Positions 48,375 through 59,374 of a DNA stretch of 64,000 nucleotides are shown here, piece after piece. Every line of letters begins with the position of its first letter. The stretch's first letter is position 1. The position numbers and the translations under genes were made by a program. The stretch lies in NCBI GenBank assembly GCA_029783825.1, contig JAREIK010000801.1, forward strand, positions 7,275,981-7,339,980, given 5' to 3'. The notes beneath the pieces are model-generated. The model saw nothing but the letters and a program-made list of their open reading frames with translations. It searched no databases and was not told the DNA's origin. Source of the DNA: Sapria himalayana. Its lineage: Eukaryota; Streptophyta; Magnoliopsida; Malpighiales; Rafflesiaceae.

Positions 48375-49034
48375 GTTGGGTTATTCATATGGATGGTAGT
48401 CTTTGGTTTAGGGGACGGATTGTGATTCCCCATATAGTAGAATTGAGAGAGGAGATTCTTAGAGAATTTCATTGTTCTCATTTTACAGTACATCCGGGTG
48501 GCACAAAGATGTATAATGATCTTTGTCGCTAGTATTAATAGAATAAGATGAAGAGACACATTGGGAATTTTGTTCGATGATGCCTCACATGTCAACAGAT
48601 AAAGGCTGAGCATCAGAGGCCAGCAGAATTACTCTAGCCTTTAGAGATAGTAGAGTGGAAATGGAAGCATATCACGAAAAATTTTATGACTCACTTGCCA
48701 CGTACATCATGAAAACATGATACTGTGTGGGTAATTGTGGACCGGCTTATAAGGTTAGCATATTTCTAGTAATGCAAATGACCTTCAAATGTGATAAATT
48801 ATCCAATTACATAGAGTGCTAGTATCTATTGTATTAGATAGAGATCCTAGATTTACGGCTTATTTTTGGAAGAGTTTCCAGAATGCAATGAGAACATAGT
48901 TGATAATATGCACTACTTTTCATCCACAAATAGATTGTCAGTCAAAAAAAACCATAAAGGTTTTGGAAGATATGCTACGAGCATGTTATCAAGATTTCAG
49001 GGTAAATGGGAAGAACATTACATATAAAAAATGT
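48375..49034 (+). pseudogene. chromovirus integrase, N-terminal and core part
   Basis: Reads DGSLWFRGRIVIP, ELREEILREFHCSHFTVHPG, GTKMYNDL, IGNFVR, CLTCQQIKAEHQRPAELL, PLEIVEWKWKHITKNFMTHL, VWVIVDRL, then the ..GTKL.FST.HPQ.DGQ-like region and FQGKWEEHY at 49,015. The HHCC zinc finger residues are legible. It stops at about 49,034 against Copia-3 leader. The continuation is the inverted piece ending at 44,576. Confidence 0.87.
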
Positions 49035-49040
49035 GTCTCA

Positions 49041-50129
49041 ATATGGCCATAAACTAGATTGATCTCCATAAGCCAATATGAAGATCAATAGTCATTCTTA
49101 GGTCATAATAAACAGCTCTATGAAATTGATTTGACCATCAACTTGCGCATAGACACCCAGCTCTTTTATCATCATGGTTGGATTGCATGACATCAAATGG
49201 CTTGCATTGTCTCTCTCTTATTTTATTACAATAATTAAAAAATTACAATAAAACAAAATGGTATGTAAGGCATATTTAATAATTACAACCCTTGAAAAAA
49301 ATAATAATCTACCAAATATATTGGTTAAAATGGTCATACTATGAACCATGTGAAGCAATATAACATGCAAAATATATAATGTTATCATATATCATAAATA
49401 ATTTACATTAAAAAAATAAATTATAATAGACGTGAATTTAAAAAAATTAAATTTATAAGGTGTTACGCAGAGTTGTTATGGTGGTTCCACTAGCCGGTTA
49501 GCGGAAGGGGTCTAGGGGGAGGCCCTCGTGGGGTATGTGGCAGCACCCTAGAAAAAAAATTTTAATTTCAATTCATCTCATTAATAAAATTTTATTTGAT
49601 ATCATTAATAAATTCTCATTGATCTCATCAATAAATTTTTATTGATCTTATCAATAAATTTTTATTGATCTTATCAATAAATTTTCATTGATATTATCAA
49701 TAAATTTTTATTGATCTTATCAATAAATTTAAAATAAGTCAAAACCATCAAAATCACTTTAAAACAACATATTATGTAATCTCATTACACATAGGGCTTA
49801 TTTTGGCACCACCATAAGTAAACACTGATAAATCAAAATTGATATATGAATATACTCTATGTATTAATCTGATTAAAACAAAGCTAGAATCATATATCAT
49901 TCTATTAAACACGTTCATGATGATATCCCATTTGGATTCTCAATCATACTAATGAATCCCTTTAGGTTTCGGATTCAATCAATTAATACATTAACAAAAC
50001 CTATTAACTATGTCATTTGCACAAACCATAATATCACATATATTCAAAAATGCAAATTATGCTAGAATCATATACATCACATACATAGGATCAAATATGG
50101 CATTATCAGTTTTTATGAAAATACAAGTT
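49041..50129 (-). other. Copia-3 leader (copy 2)
   Basis: Collinear with 39,809-40,965, including the GC-rich segment (49,459-49,550) and the minisatellite. Gag is missing: the low end joins chromovirus integrase. Confidence 0.78.
49567..49733 (-). repeat. 23-bp minisatellite, about 7 units
   Basis: Same unit as 40,325-40,568 but fewer and more uniform copies. Confidence 0.85.
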
Positions 50130-50142
50130 CCCTTGATACCAA
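50130..50142 (-). other. primer-binding site of Copia-3 copy 2
   Basis: The minus strand reads TTGGTATCAAGG next to an LTR end of CCCCAACA. Confidence 0.75.
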
Positions 50143-51105
50143 TGTTGGGGTTTCGGGTAGAATATCCAATCTAATTGGAACATAATCACAGTAGAATTTA
50201 TAATTTTTATCCTTTAACTCATCAAGGATCACATGTGTTTCATAAAACATAAAGGAAGGGTAAACAAAACTTACCTCATGTAAATCGATTCGTCAAGCTT
50301 TCAATGTGTGTATCTTGGTTTATTTAGATCTTTAAAGGTGCTACCTTTTTGAAAAAATGACCACCATTTATAAGTTTCCACACACAAATAAATAATGAAC
50401 GATCTTGTTGAATACTAGTTCAGATTCATCTTCTCAAAACGAAAAGGTTTCTCTCTATCTAATGAAAGATGACTGCCTGCATCAAATATGTCACACACAC
50501 ACACACAAGTATTCTAGGTTATTAGTCATAAATGAATTTAATTATTTATTTAAAACTCTTTTAAATAATAACAACTTAAATTCAAATCCTTAAAATCCCC
50601 TTTTAAATAAATTTCTTCTTTAGAACTCAAGTTCAATGTAACAAATTATTCATTTGTTTAAATCATGAATTTAAGCTTTCTCAAAATTAAATTCAAATTT
50701 ATATAATAAATAATTGTAATTTGTGATTTAAAATATTCTCATCATTTTAAATTACTAAAGAGAGTGAAATAACATAACCATTATTATTCATTCTTAATGT
50801 GAGACCCTGTAAGTTCAATTAACATTGATAGTAGCCTTAAATCATATTTTAATCCTACAAGTCATAAGTGGCCTTTAGCAAGATATTATGACAACCCAAC
50901 TTGAATGAAAATCTAATGTTCTGAGATAACTTTAATATAGATAATGACATAAACCTTTTGTCTCATGATATCTTGATAGAATATAAGGTATGGAAAAAGC
51001 CAACCTTATATCATATTATCTTTGATTACTCAAAATCCAATTAGACTGACTAAACAAATAATATTGATCTCCATCAATTCATTTGAGCACAGCCATGCAT
51101 TTCAT
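50143..51105 (-). mobile_element. Copia-3 5' LTR, copy 2 (truncated)
   Basis: Begins TGTTGGGGTTTCGGG on the plus strand and aligns with 40,980-41,925. It stops at about 51,105 where plus-strand family G LTR text starts, so its upstream end is lost. Confidence 0.75.
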
Positions 51106-52775
51106 AGTATCATGTCATGACTATTTCCTTGTGTTGCAACCAAATTATGATATTAGAAATCGATCATAATGTCATATCCATTTAAAGTGCCACAACCATA
51201 TGATAAACAAGGAAGATGAGTGATGAAACCATGATCACTTCTTAGTATCATGACTTTATGTTAAAGAAATATTAAGCCCAGGTCATGAATATTTCCTAGT
51301 ACTTTGACTAGTGTTACATAAAGATTTGGATACTTTCTAAAATTATGGTCACTTTGCAGAGTTATGATCTCGAGCTTAAGAGATGAATGCCAAAATAATG
51401 ATTTTCTTTTGAAAGTGTGACTTTCTACTTAAAAGTGATACAAAATTGTTTGAGTATAAAGAGAATAAGAAAGAAATTGAGAAAAGATTCTTTTCAATAT
51501 TCTTCTTCTTTCATGTAACAAACAAAAGTTATGACATAGCTATCAAACCCTCGAGTGAAATTTTGCACTCCCTTGGGATTTTATAATCAAACAAGGGATT
51601 CAAAACTTAAGCTAATTCCTAGAGTTTTGGGGCACAACACTCAAAAACTCTCTCTCTATGATATATTCAAGAATTTATATCAAAATAGTATGTGGTCTAG
51701 GTTCTGTATAACTTTGTTTATGTGATTTAACAAAAGTTTTATATTAATGGATGTATTTTGATTAATGTTATATAATGGATATTAATGAATGAGTAATTAA
51801 ATAAAATTTAAATTAGGGGTTTGACTATTGATAGGTTTATATGAAATTGTTATGGTAGATAGTGAAAGATAGACCATTAGGATCATTTATGTATATGGTA
51901 GAAAGAAAGTGATAACCCTTCTAACTATGATATATGAGATAAACTTATATAATAAAACTCAAAATTTGGATATATTAATTAATACAAATATGATACTTAT
52001 GAAACTGAAAGAATGAATGATTGTACACATCAATCCATTGTATATATATATTAGAATAACTAGTTTTCAATTTATATTGCCATTATATAGAAATTTCTCT
52101 TAAGGGGTTTACCTTTATTATAAGAGTCACATTATTACCTTGATAATAGATAATTCTTGGGATATACATAAGTATTTTGTGATTCATAAGATAGTGATAC
52201 CCATTTTAAGTTGCTTTCAGTTGCATGGTTCTCATTGGTAAAACTTGAGGGTATTATATATTAATTATGTAAGTAAGGTTCGTATGAACCCAAAAGTCTT
52301 AAACACTTAAAAACCATGTCGATTCTTAATCTTTATGAGATTTAAGGTTAGAGAATATAAGTGTATATATGAAGCAACCACCAAGGGTAGTTGACAAATT
52401 TTTTAAAAGGTATGAGATTGTGAATAACTTTTGAACATATATAATTTGTTATCTAGGTGGTGATGTATCGAGGGGATATTTATGAGGGCACCATTTTTAT
52501 GATGAGCTCAATGATAATAACCACTTGGTATGTCATAAGGGCAAGAAACCATTACACAACTCAACTTTCATTTTGGATCCAAATATAATATAATTCAAAA
52601 TAATATGCCGATATAATCTTTGTGTGATCAGTATCTGTAAAAAAGTCATCTTATATACTTGTATGACACATACACTTATAGATCTTTATTGATGAGATAC
52701 TCTTGCCAATGAGCTTTTGAGATAATACCTAACCAGCAAAATTAGGCAATTTAATAAAATCACAATATTGGGAGA
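51106..52775 (+). mobile_element. family G LTR, plus strand, 5'-truncated (P1)
   Basis: Reverse-oriented relative of the X/Y LTRs. It shares blocks with 56,500-58,330 (GAGCTTAAGAGAT, 'ttggggcacaacactcaaa', 'tttgtttatgtgatt', 'cttgtatgacacatacac'). Its 3' end (AAATCACAATA) lines up with the ends of P3 and P4. The first ~700 bp are missing. Non-coding. Confidence 0.68.
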
Positions 52776-53770
52776 CATGACTTTCAAACCACCCTTTATT
52801 ATGATAGTTTCAAAAAAATCTATCAAAATTATGCAAGTCATAGAGTTTGTATTGTTTTGTTTATGTGATGTATATAATGATTTCGATATTAATAAATATA
52901 TTTGATTTATCTTGTAGAATAAAGATTAAGAGATGGTGATTTAATATATCTTGAATTAAGGATTTGATTATTGTTGGATTTGTGTGAATTGTCATGGTGG
53001 ATTGTGATAGGTAAATAATGGGACTCACTCATGCATACGATAGGAAGGAAGTGAGGCCATTTGATCATGATGCATTAGATAAACATTAATGCTAAAACTT
53101 AAAATTTGTGTATGTTAATTATTGCGAGAATAGTGTTCATGAAGTCAAATGCATGAATGATTTTACACAACAATATATTGTATATGTCAAACAAAAATTA
53201 GCTCTTGGTTGAGATCGATGTTTTAGAGAACATTCTCCTAAGAGATTTACCTTTAGTATGAGAATCACATCATTACCTAGGAGGACTATGATAGGTAATC
53301 TATGAGGCATGCTTAAGTATATTGTGATTTATAAGATGGTAACAACCATTTGAGTAGTTTTCACTCATATAGTTCTCACTGGTAAAACTTGAGAGAAACA
53401 TATATTAATTGTGCAAGTATGATACTTTGAAGCTAAAAGTGCACATGCTTATAAACCATATTAATTCTTGGTGTTTATGACACTTTTGACCATAGAATAA
53501 GAATGTATATATGAAGTAACTATCAAAAGTAGTTGCCAAGCTGTCTATAAGGTATGAGCTTGTGAATGACTCTTAAGCAGAAATGATTTGTTATCTATGT
53601 GGTAATATGTCAAGGGGATAACTATGAAGGAGCCATTATTATGATGACCTCAATAGTGATAACTTCCTCATATGTAGTATGAACAAAGATTTATTACACA
53701 AAAATCCAACCTTCTTTCTATATCCACCCTAATATAATTCTAACTATTTACAGAATGATTAGTTTGACAT
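52776..53770 (+). mobile_element. family G LTR fragment, plus strand (P2)
   Basis: Starts inside the LTR (GGGAGACATGAC equals P1 position ~51,635) and follows P1 to the equivalent of ~52,590, then stops. It directly abuts the P1 3' end, giving a partial LTR-LTR tandem. Confidence 0.65.
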
Positions 53771-53784
53771 TACATCACAACTTT

Positions 53785-54090
53785 TCATTTACAGAAGAAA
53801 AGTGAGCCCACAGATCATGATCCTTGATCATGATCCTTGATCATGATTTTTGATCATGATCATTATCCTCAAAGAAAAATGAGCACATAGATAATGATCC
53901 TAGATAACAAAAATGAGCCCACATATCATGATCTTCGTAGAAAAATGTTAGAAAAATTGATCATGATCCTTGATCATGATCATGATCCTAAAAGAAAAAT
54001 GAGCACATAGATAATGATCCTAGATAACAAAAATGAGCCCACAGATCATGATCTTCGTAGAAAAGTATTAGAAAAATTAGTCACGAGGAG
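53785..54090 (+). repeat. tandem repeat, 120-bp period, with TGATCATGATC palindromes
   Basis: AAAGAAAAATGAGCACATAG occurs at 53,871 and again at 53,991, and the next ~80 bp are nearly identical. A shorter 13-bp TTGATCATGATCC array fills part of each unit. High identity contrasts with the decayed surroundings. Confidence 0.9.
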
Positions 54091-54179
54091 AAAGAGAAGT
54101 GACTTAAACCTAGAACCATATAAATACTACCTGAAGTCATCACACCCATAATGATTTTGGTATAGAAATATGATAGTGA

Positions 54180-55448
54180 TGGATGGACTCTATTCTTTAA
54201 AAGAAAGACAGTATTGAAGAAATAAGATTTAGCAAATTCATTCCTCTTTTTGGGGATATCATCAAGAAGAGGAATTGAGTATTGTATGCATAAATAATTG
54301 GATAATTCTTTAAATTTTGAAATAATTTGTATACCGATTTAAAGGATAAATGAGGTAAAATATATAATGTGACAAATATTTTGGTATACTTTGATAGGGG
54401 AATAATAAATGAGTTGCTTGGATTCATAAAGAAAAAAATAGTATAGATTTCAAATCACTCTATAGACAACCTATTTTCTAGATATTACAAGTTTGTTGAC
54501 AGATGGAAAGGGTGCATGGAGGGTCACTTTAAAAGTGCATATGGATATTTGATATGAGGAGAACTCATGGAGAAGAGTAAAGTTTGATTATATTTCATAT
54601 ATTTATTTTTATTACCAACTCACAATGTATCGAAAATAATTTTGGATAGAGTGATTTTGCTATTCCATCAACATTGGTTAAAGTTTTAATATGGGAAGAT
54701 TTAAGATTATGGAGAAATCAATTCTTTGTTTCCTCGAGGGTGAATTTTTTAGCCAGCTAATTCACCTTTTAATTATTACCTTATTTTGTCTAGTTGTGAA
54801 ATTTCTCATGAATGAATAGGTTGATGTGATATGTCTAATATTCTTCCCTTGACATTGTCAGACTTTAAAATGAAATATGAAGGAGATACAAAAAGAAAAA
54901 AGATGATGCATTATGGGGAAGGACTGATAGAAATTTGGGATGAAGGGTTATCCTTCACCAGAATTGAGATACAGGAAATGGAAATAAGAGAAAAAAGATG
55001 AAAAGATATAAGCAAGTTTACATTGAGTAATCCTTGGCAACACATGGAGATATGTTTATATATATTTTTTATATTTTGGAAAATGTGCTATAGGATGCTG
55101 AAAGAAATAAGAAAGACCTAAAAATAAGATCAATTCTCTATGCATATTAGTCATGGAATAAGTTGGAAACTAAGATGCAATGTGAGAGAAACATCTCCAA
55201 CAAAAAAATTATTTTTTATCATGAAGCAAGAAACGTTTGAAGATAACATCTACAAACTCTTGGAGGAAAGAATAAAATACATAGATACTAGATTAATGCT
55301 TAGCATTGAATCATATAAAAAATTGTATGGGGCCATCTTTGTGGATTATAAGAAAATAATGGTGAAAAGAGATGAAACAAATGGAAATGACACAAAATAT
55401 CATGAGAGCCCATGGATAAAAGAATTGGGAATAAGTATTACGAATTAA
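54180..55448 (+). pseudogene. Tat accessory ORF: Transposase_32-like domain and C-terminal open frame
   Basis: Plus-strand relative of the Z accessory ORF. Blocks: SIEEIRFSKFIPLFGDI, NNLYTDL, NVTNILVYFDRGIINELL, FSRYYKFVDRWKGCM, HFKSAYGYLI, LYFIYLFLLPTHNVSK, IILDRVILLFHQHWLKF and YYLILSSCEISHE. These follow the plant transposon-protein domain (FY.NL, V.G..V.F....I...L, W, F....L.P.AK.WL.FI...LLPT.H.S.V..DRA.LLY, FP.LI..LC). An unbroken 102-residue frame (55,140-55,448) follows: MHISHGISWKLRCNVRE..., with KQETFEDNIYKLLEERIKYI, likely helical. Function is unknown. It lies upstream of LTR P3, the same place as in Z. Confidence 0.6.
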
Positions 55449-55817
55449 AAGGACAAGTTTTTGTGATGAAATTTGTTGATGGTGCACTAAATTCTATTTG
55501 GAAAATAAAAAGGTTCTTTGTGATAGTTTGGCAAAGATATTTGATTGGTTAGCTACAAATAAAAAAGATTCGATGAGATCTTCCACTTCTATGTAACTAT
55601 TTGAACATTTCAAATCAAATTTCCTCATTAAGGAGTATGATCTTAGGGAAAAATTATACAATCAACCTCCCATAATATGTTAATTTATACATTTGATTAT
55701 TTTTATATTGTAATGCTGTAACAATTTTGTTGAGTTTATTTGAGATGAGATTAGATTTTTTTGTTTAATTTTGGAGAAGTTATTGTTCTATGATGAATAA
55801 TTATTTTAATTTCAGAG
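55449..55817 (+). other. 3' untranslated internal region before LTR P3
   Basis: Short coding-like scraps continue to about 55,640 (EYDLREKLYNQPP). Then comes AT-rich DNA whose last 60 bp resemble the internal sequence beside the X and Y 3' LTRs (GATGAATAATTATTTTAA). Confidence 0.5.
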
Positions 55818-58330
55818 TTTATTTATTATTCAAATTATTGAATATTCTTGAGTATTTTAGTATAATTAAAAAATGTGTGAGCATGGGAATCGAACATATT
55901 TGGATTGATTTCATGACTTTGAAGTTTTGATAAAATTTAATAAATAGTCATAAAATTATTAGGTTCTAGAGGCTGTTGACAACTTGGTAGATTTTGGATC
56001 ATTGAGTAGTTTTGATATCCATTCTTATCGAAACTCTACCTAATTATTCATGATAATCTTTATATGTTATGATTCTACCACTTCATTATAATAAATCTTC
56101 AACTATAGAACATATTCTTTGAGGTTTTGATATTATCATAGAGTTATAATCAACTCATCTCATAAGAATTAAATTAACTATGATATTAATTTTATATTAT
56201 AGTAATGAAGTATCCCTTTGTTACTAAAAAGTATGGTTACTTCTTAGTATTATGACTTTATCTTTAATAAGGATTTGTAGTCTCAAGTTGGAGTAGTAAT
56301 CTTATCACAAATTTATTTTTTGAGCTACATAAAGTTACAAAACAAAAACTACTTAGGTAGAAGCCATTAAAATTATCTATCACCATGACTTTTAGATACA
56401 AAACATTATAGATGAGATTTACTCAAGTATGGTTATACCCAAGGCTATTACTTTTGTCCTAAAGAGAATATAAAGTAGTGATCTTTATGTTGGATCTAAA
56501 TGTCAATGATATGGCCTTAAGACATACATGAGAGGTTATTTCCAATGTTGCAGCCATTCCTAGTGTTGCAACCATACGATGAATGAGAGAGACTGATACA
56601 ATAGATATGACCAATCCCATTGCCACTACTTTGTGTTATAAAGATAATATAAGCCCAATTCATGAATATTTTTTATTGTCACAACTTCATGTTACAAAAA
56701 GATTGGGACACATTCTAGAGCCTTAGCCACTTTTTAGAGTTGTTATCCTGAGCTTAAGAGATAAGTCCAAAGTAGTGGCATCTTCCAAAATTCATGACTT
56801 TTAAAAGAAATATAGAAATATTAGAGTATAAAATTGGAAAGATCAAATGTGAAGACCATTTTCTTATTTCTATGCATCAAGTAAAAGTCAAAGTAAAGTA
56901 TACAAATCCTAGGGATGATTCTAACACTCCCTAGGGGTAGTTTTTATACTCCCTAAGGGTGATTTTCACACTTTCTAAGGGTGATTTTCACACTCCCTAG
57001 GAATGATTTTCACACTCCCTAGGGGTAGTTTTCATACTTCCTAGGGGTGATTTTCACTCTCTCTAGCAGCTCAACAAGTAAGCAAGTGATGCAAAACATA
57101 AGTTAGATCCTAGAGTTTGGGGGCATGACACTCAAACCTTTCCTATATATGGTATATTTGAAAAAATCTATTAAAATAGTATGAAATTTAGGGTTTGTGT
57201 AATTTTTTATGTGATGTATAAATTGCTTTGATATGTATAAATGTGTTTGATTTATATTATGGAATGAAGATTGATAGATATGGTGATTAAATATAACTTG
57301 AATTAGAGATTTTACTATTAGTGTGTTTTTATGAGTTATTATGGTGGATTGTTACAAGTAAACTACAAGGCTCATTCATGCATATGGTAAGAAAGAAGTG
57401 ATAATCCTCCCGACCACAATGTATGAAATAAATCTGAATATTAAAACTTGAAATTTAGATATAATAATTATTATTTATAATGCTCATGAAAGTAAAAGCA
57501 TGAATGGTTGTATATGTCAATCCATTATACATGCCTTAGAAGAATTGATTCTCAATTGAGGTAGATATTTTGTAGAATATTCTCCTAATGGATTCATCTT
57601 TAGTGTAAGAGTCACATCGTCACCAAGAAGGATGAAGATTGAGTATTCCATATGACTTTCATGATTGTATTATGACTCATAATATGATGATAGCTCTTTG
57701 AATTGATTTTACTCATATAGTTCCCACTGATGAAACTTGAAAGAAGTATTAATTATGTAAGTATAGTGATTACTTAGCCAAAAGTATAAATACGTATTAA
57801 CAATGTGAGTTCTTGGTATTTATTACACACGAGATCAATGAATAAAAATATATATACAAAGTAACTATCAAGGATAATTAATTAGTTGCTTTAAAGGGAT
57901 GGACTTGTGAATGACTCTCAAGTAGTAATAATTTATTGTCTTAGTGATAAAATACCAAGGAATAGCTATGAAAGAATTATCAATGAAATGCGCTAAATAT
58001 AACAACCCAACATTACTTCTTTATCCAAATTCAATATAATTTGAACTATTTGAACATGTATCATAAAAATTAAATTTACAAATCCTAGGATCTACTATTC
58101 ATACAAAATCTATAAATATTATCTTTATTGGAACTATATTGTCTTACTTTTGATTGACTAAATTACTAATATAATTTTTATTTGATCAATATTTGGATGA
58201 AAGTCTTTCGTATTACTTGTATGATATATATACTTGTAGATCTTTGTTAATGAGATACCATCACTGATAACTTTTATGATACTACCTAACCAACAAAATT
58301 GGGCAGCATAACAAAGCCGTAACATAGTTG
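55818..58330 (+). mobile_element. family G 3' LTR, plus strand (P3)
   Basis: Full-length (~2.5 kb) LTR. The 5' end resembles the Y LTR start and the 3' end reads CATAACAAAGCCGTAACATA. It follows the accessory ORF, so it is the 3' LTR of a plus-strand Tat element whose 5' part is missing. It contains an expanded 22-bp array at 56,909. Confidence 0.7.
56909..57064 (+). repeat. 22-bp minisatellite, about 7 units
   Basis: Unit TAGGGGTGATTTTCACACTC plus CC. The matching place in P1 (~51,575) has a single unit, so the array grew inside this LTR copy. Confidence 0.88.

Positions 58331-59374
<1,044 letters not shown>

Noticed and set aside
46280..49034. Endogenous pararetrovirus as the source of the plus-strand RT
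   Set aside because: The order gag-protease-RT-RNaseH-integrase with LTR and PBS, plus an HHCC integrase finger, identifies a Ty3/gypsy chromovirus; pararetroviruses lack integrase.
49041..51105. 3' LTR of Copia-3 copy 1, making one complete Copia-3 around the chromovirus
   Set aside because: This copy has its own PBS and leader on the low side of the LTR, so it is a 5' LTR in the same orientation, not the 3' partner.
53785..54090. CRISPR-like array or replication origin, because of regular spacing and palindromes
   Set aside because: Only about two 120-bp periods, no constant repeat with unique spacers, and a plant nuclear context; it is a local tandem duplication.
55140..55448. Independent host gene of 102 residues
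   Set aside because: Its upstream sequence reads as a Tat accessory-ORF domain and an LTR follows, so it is better explained as the C-terminus of a retrotransposon ORF.
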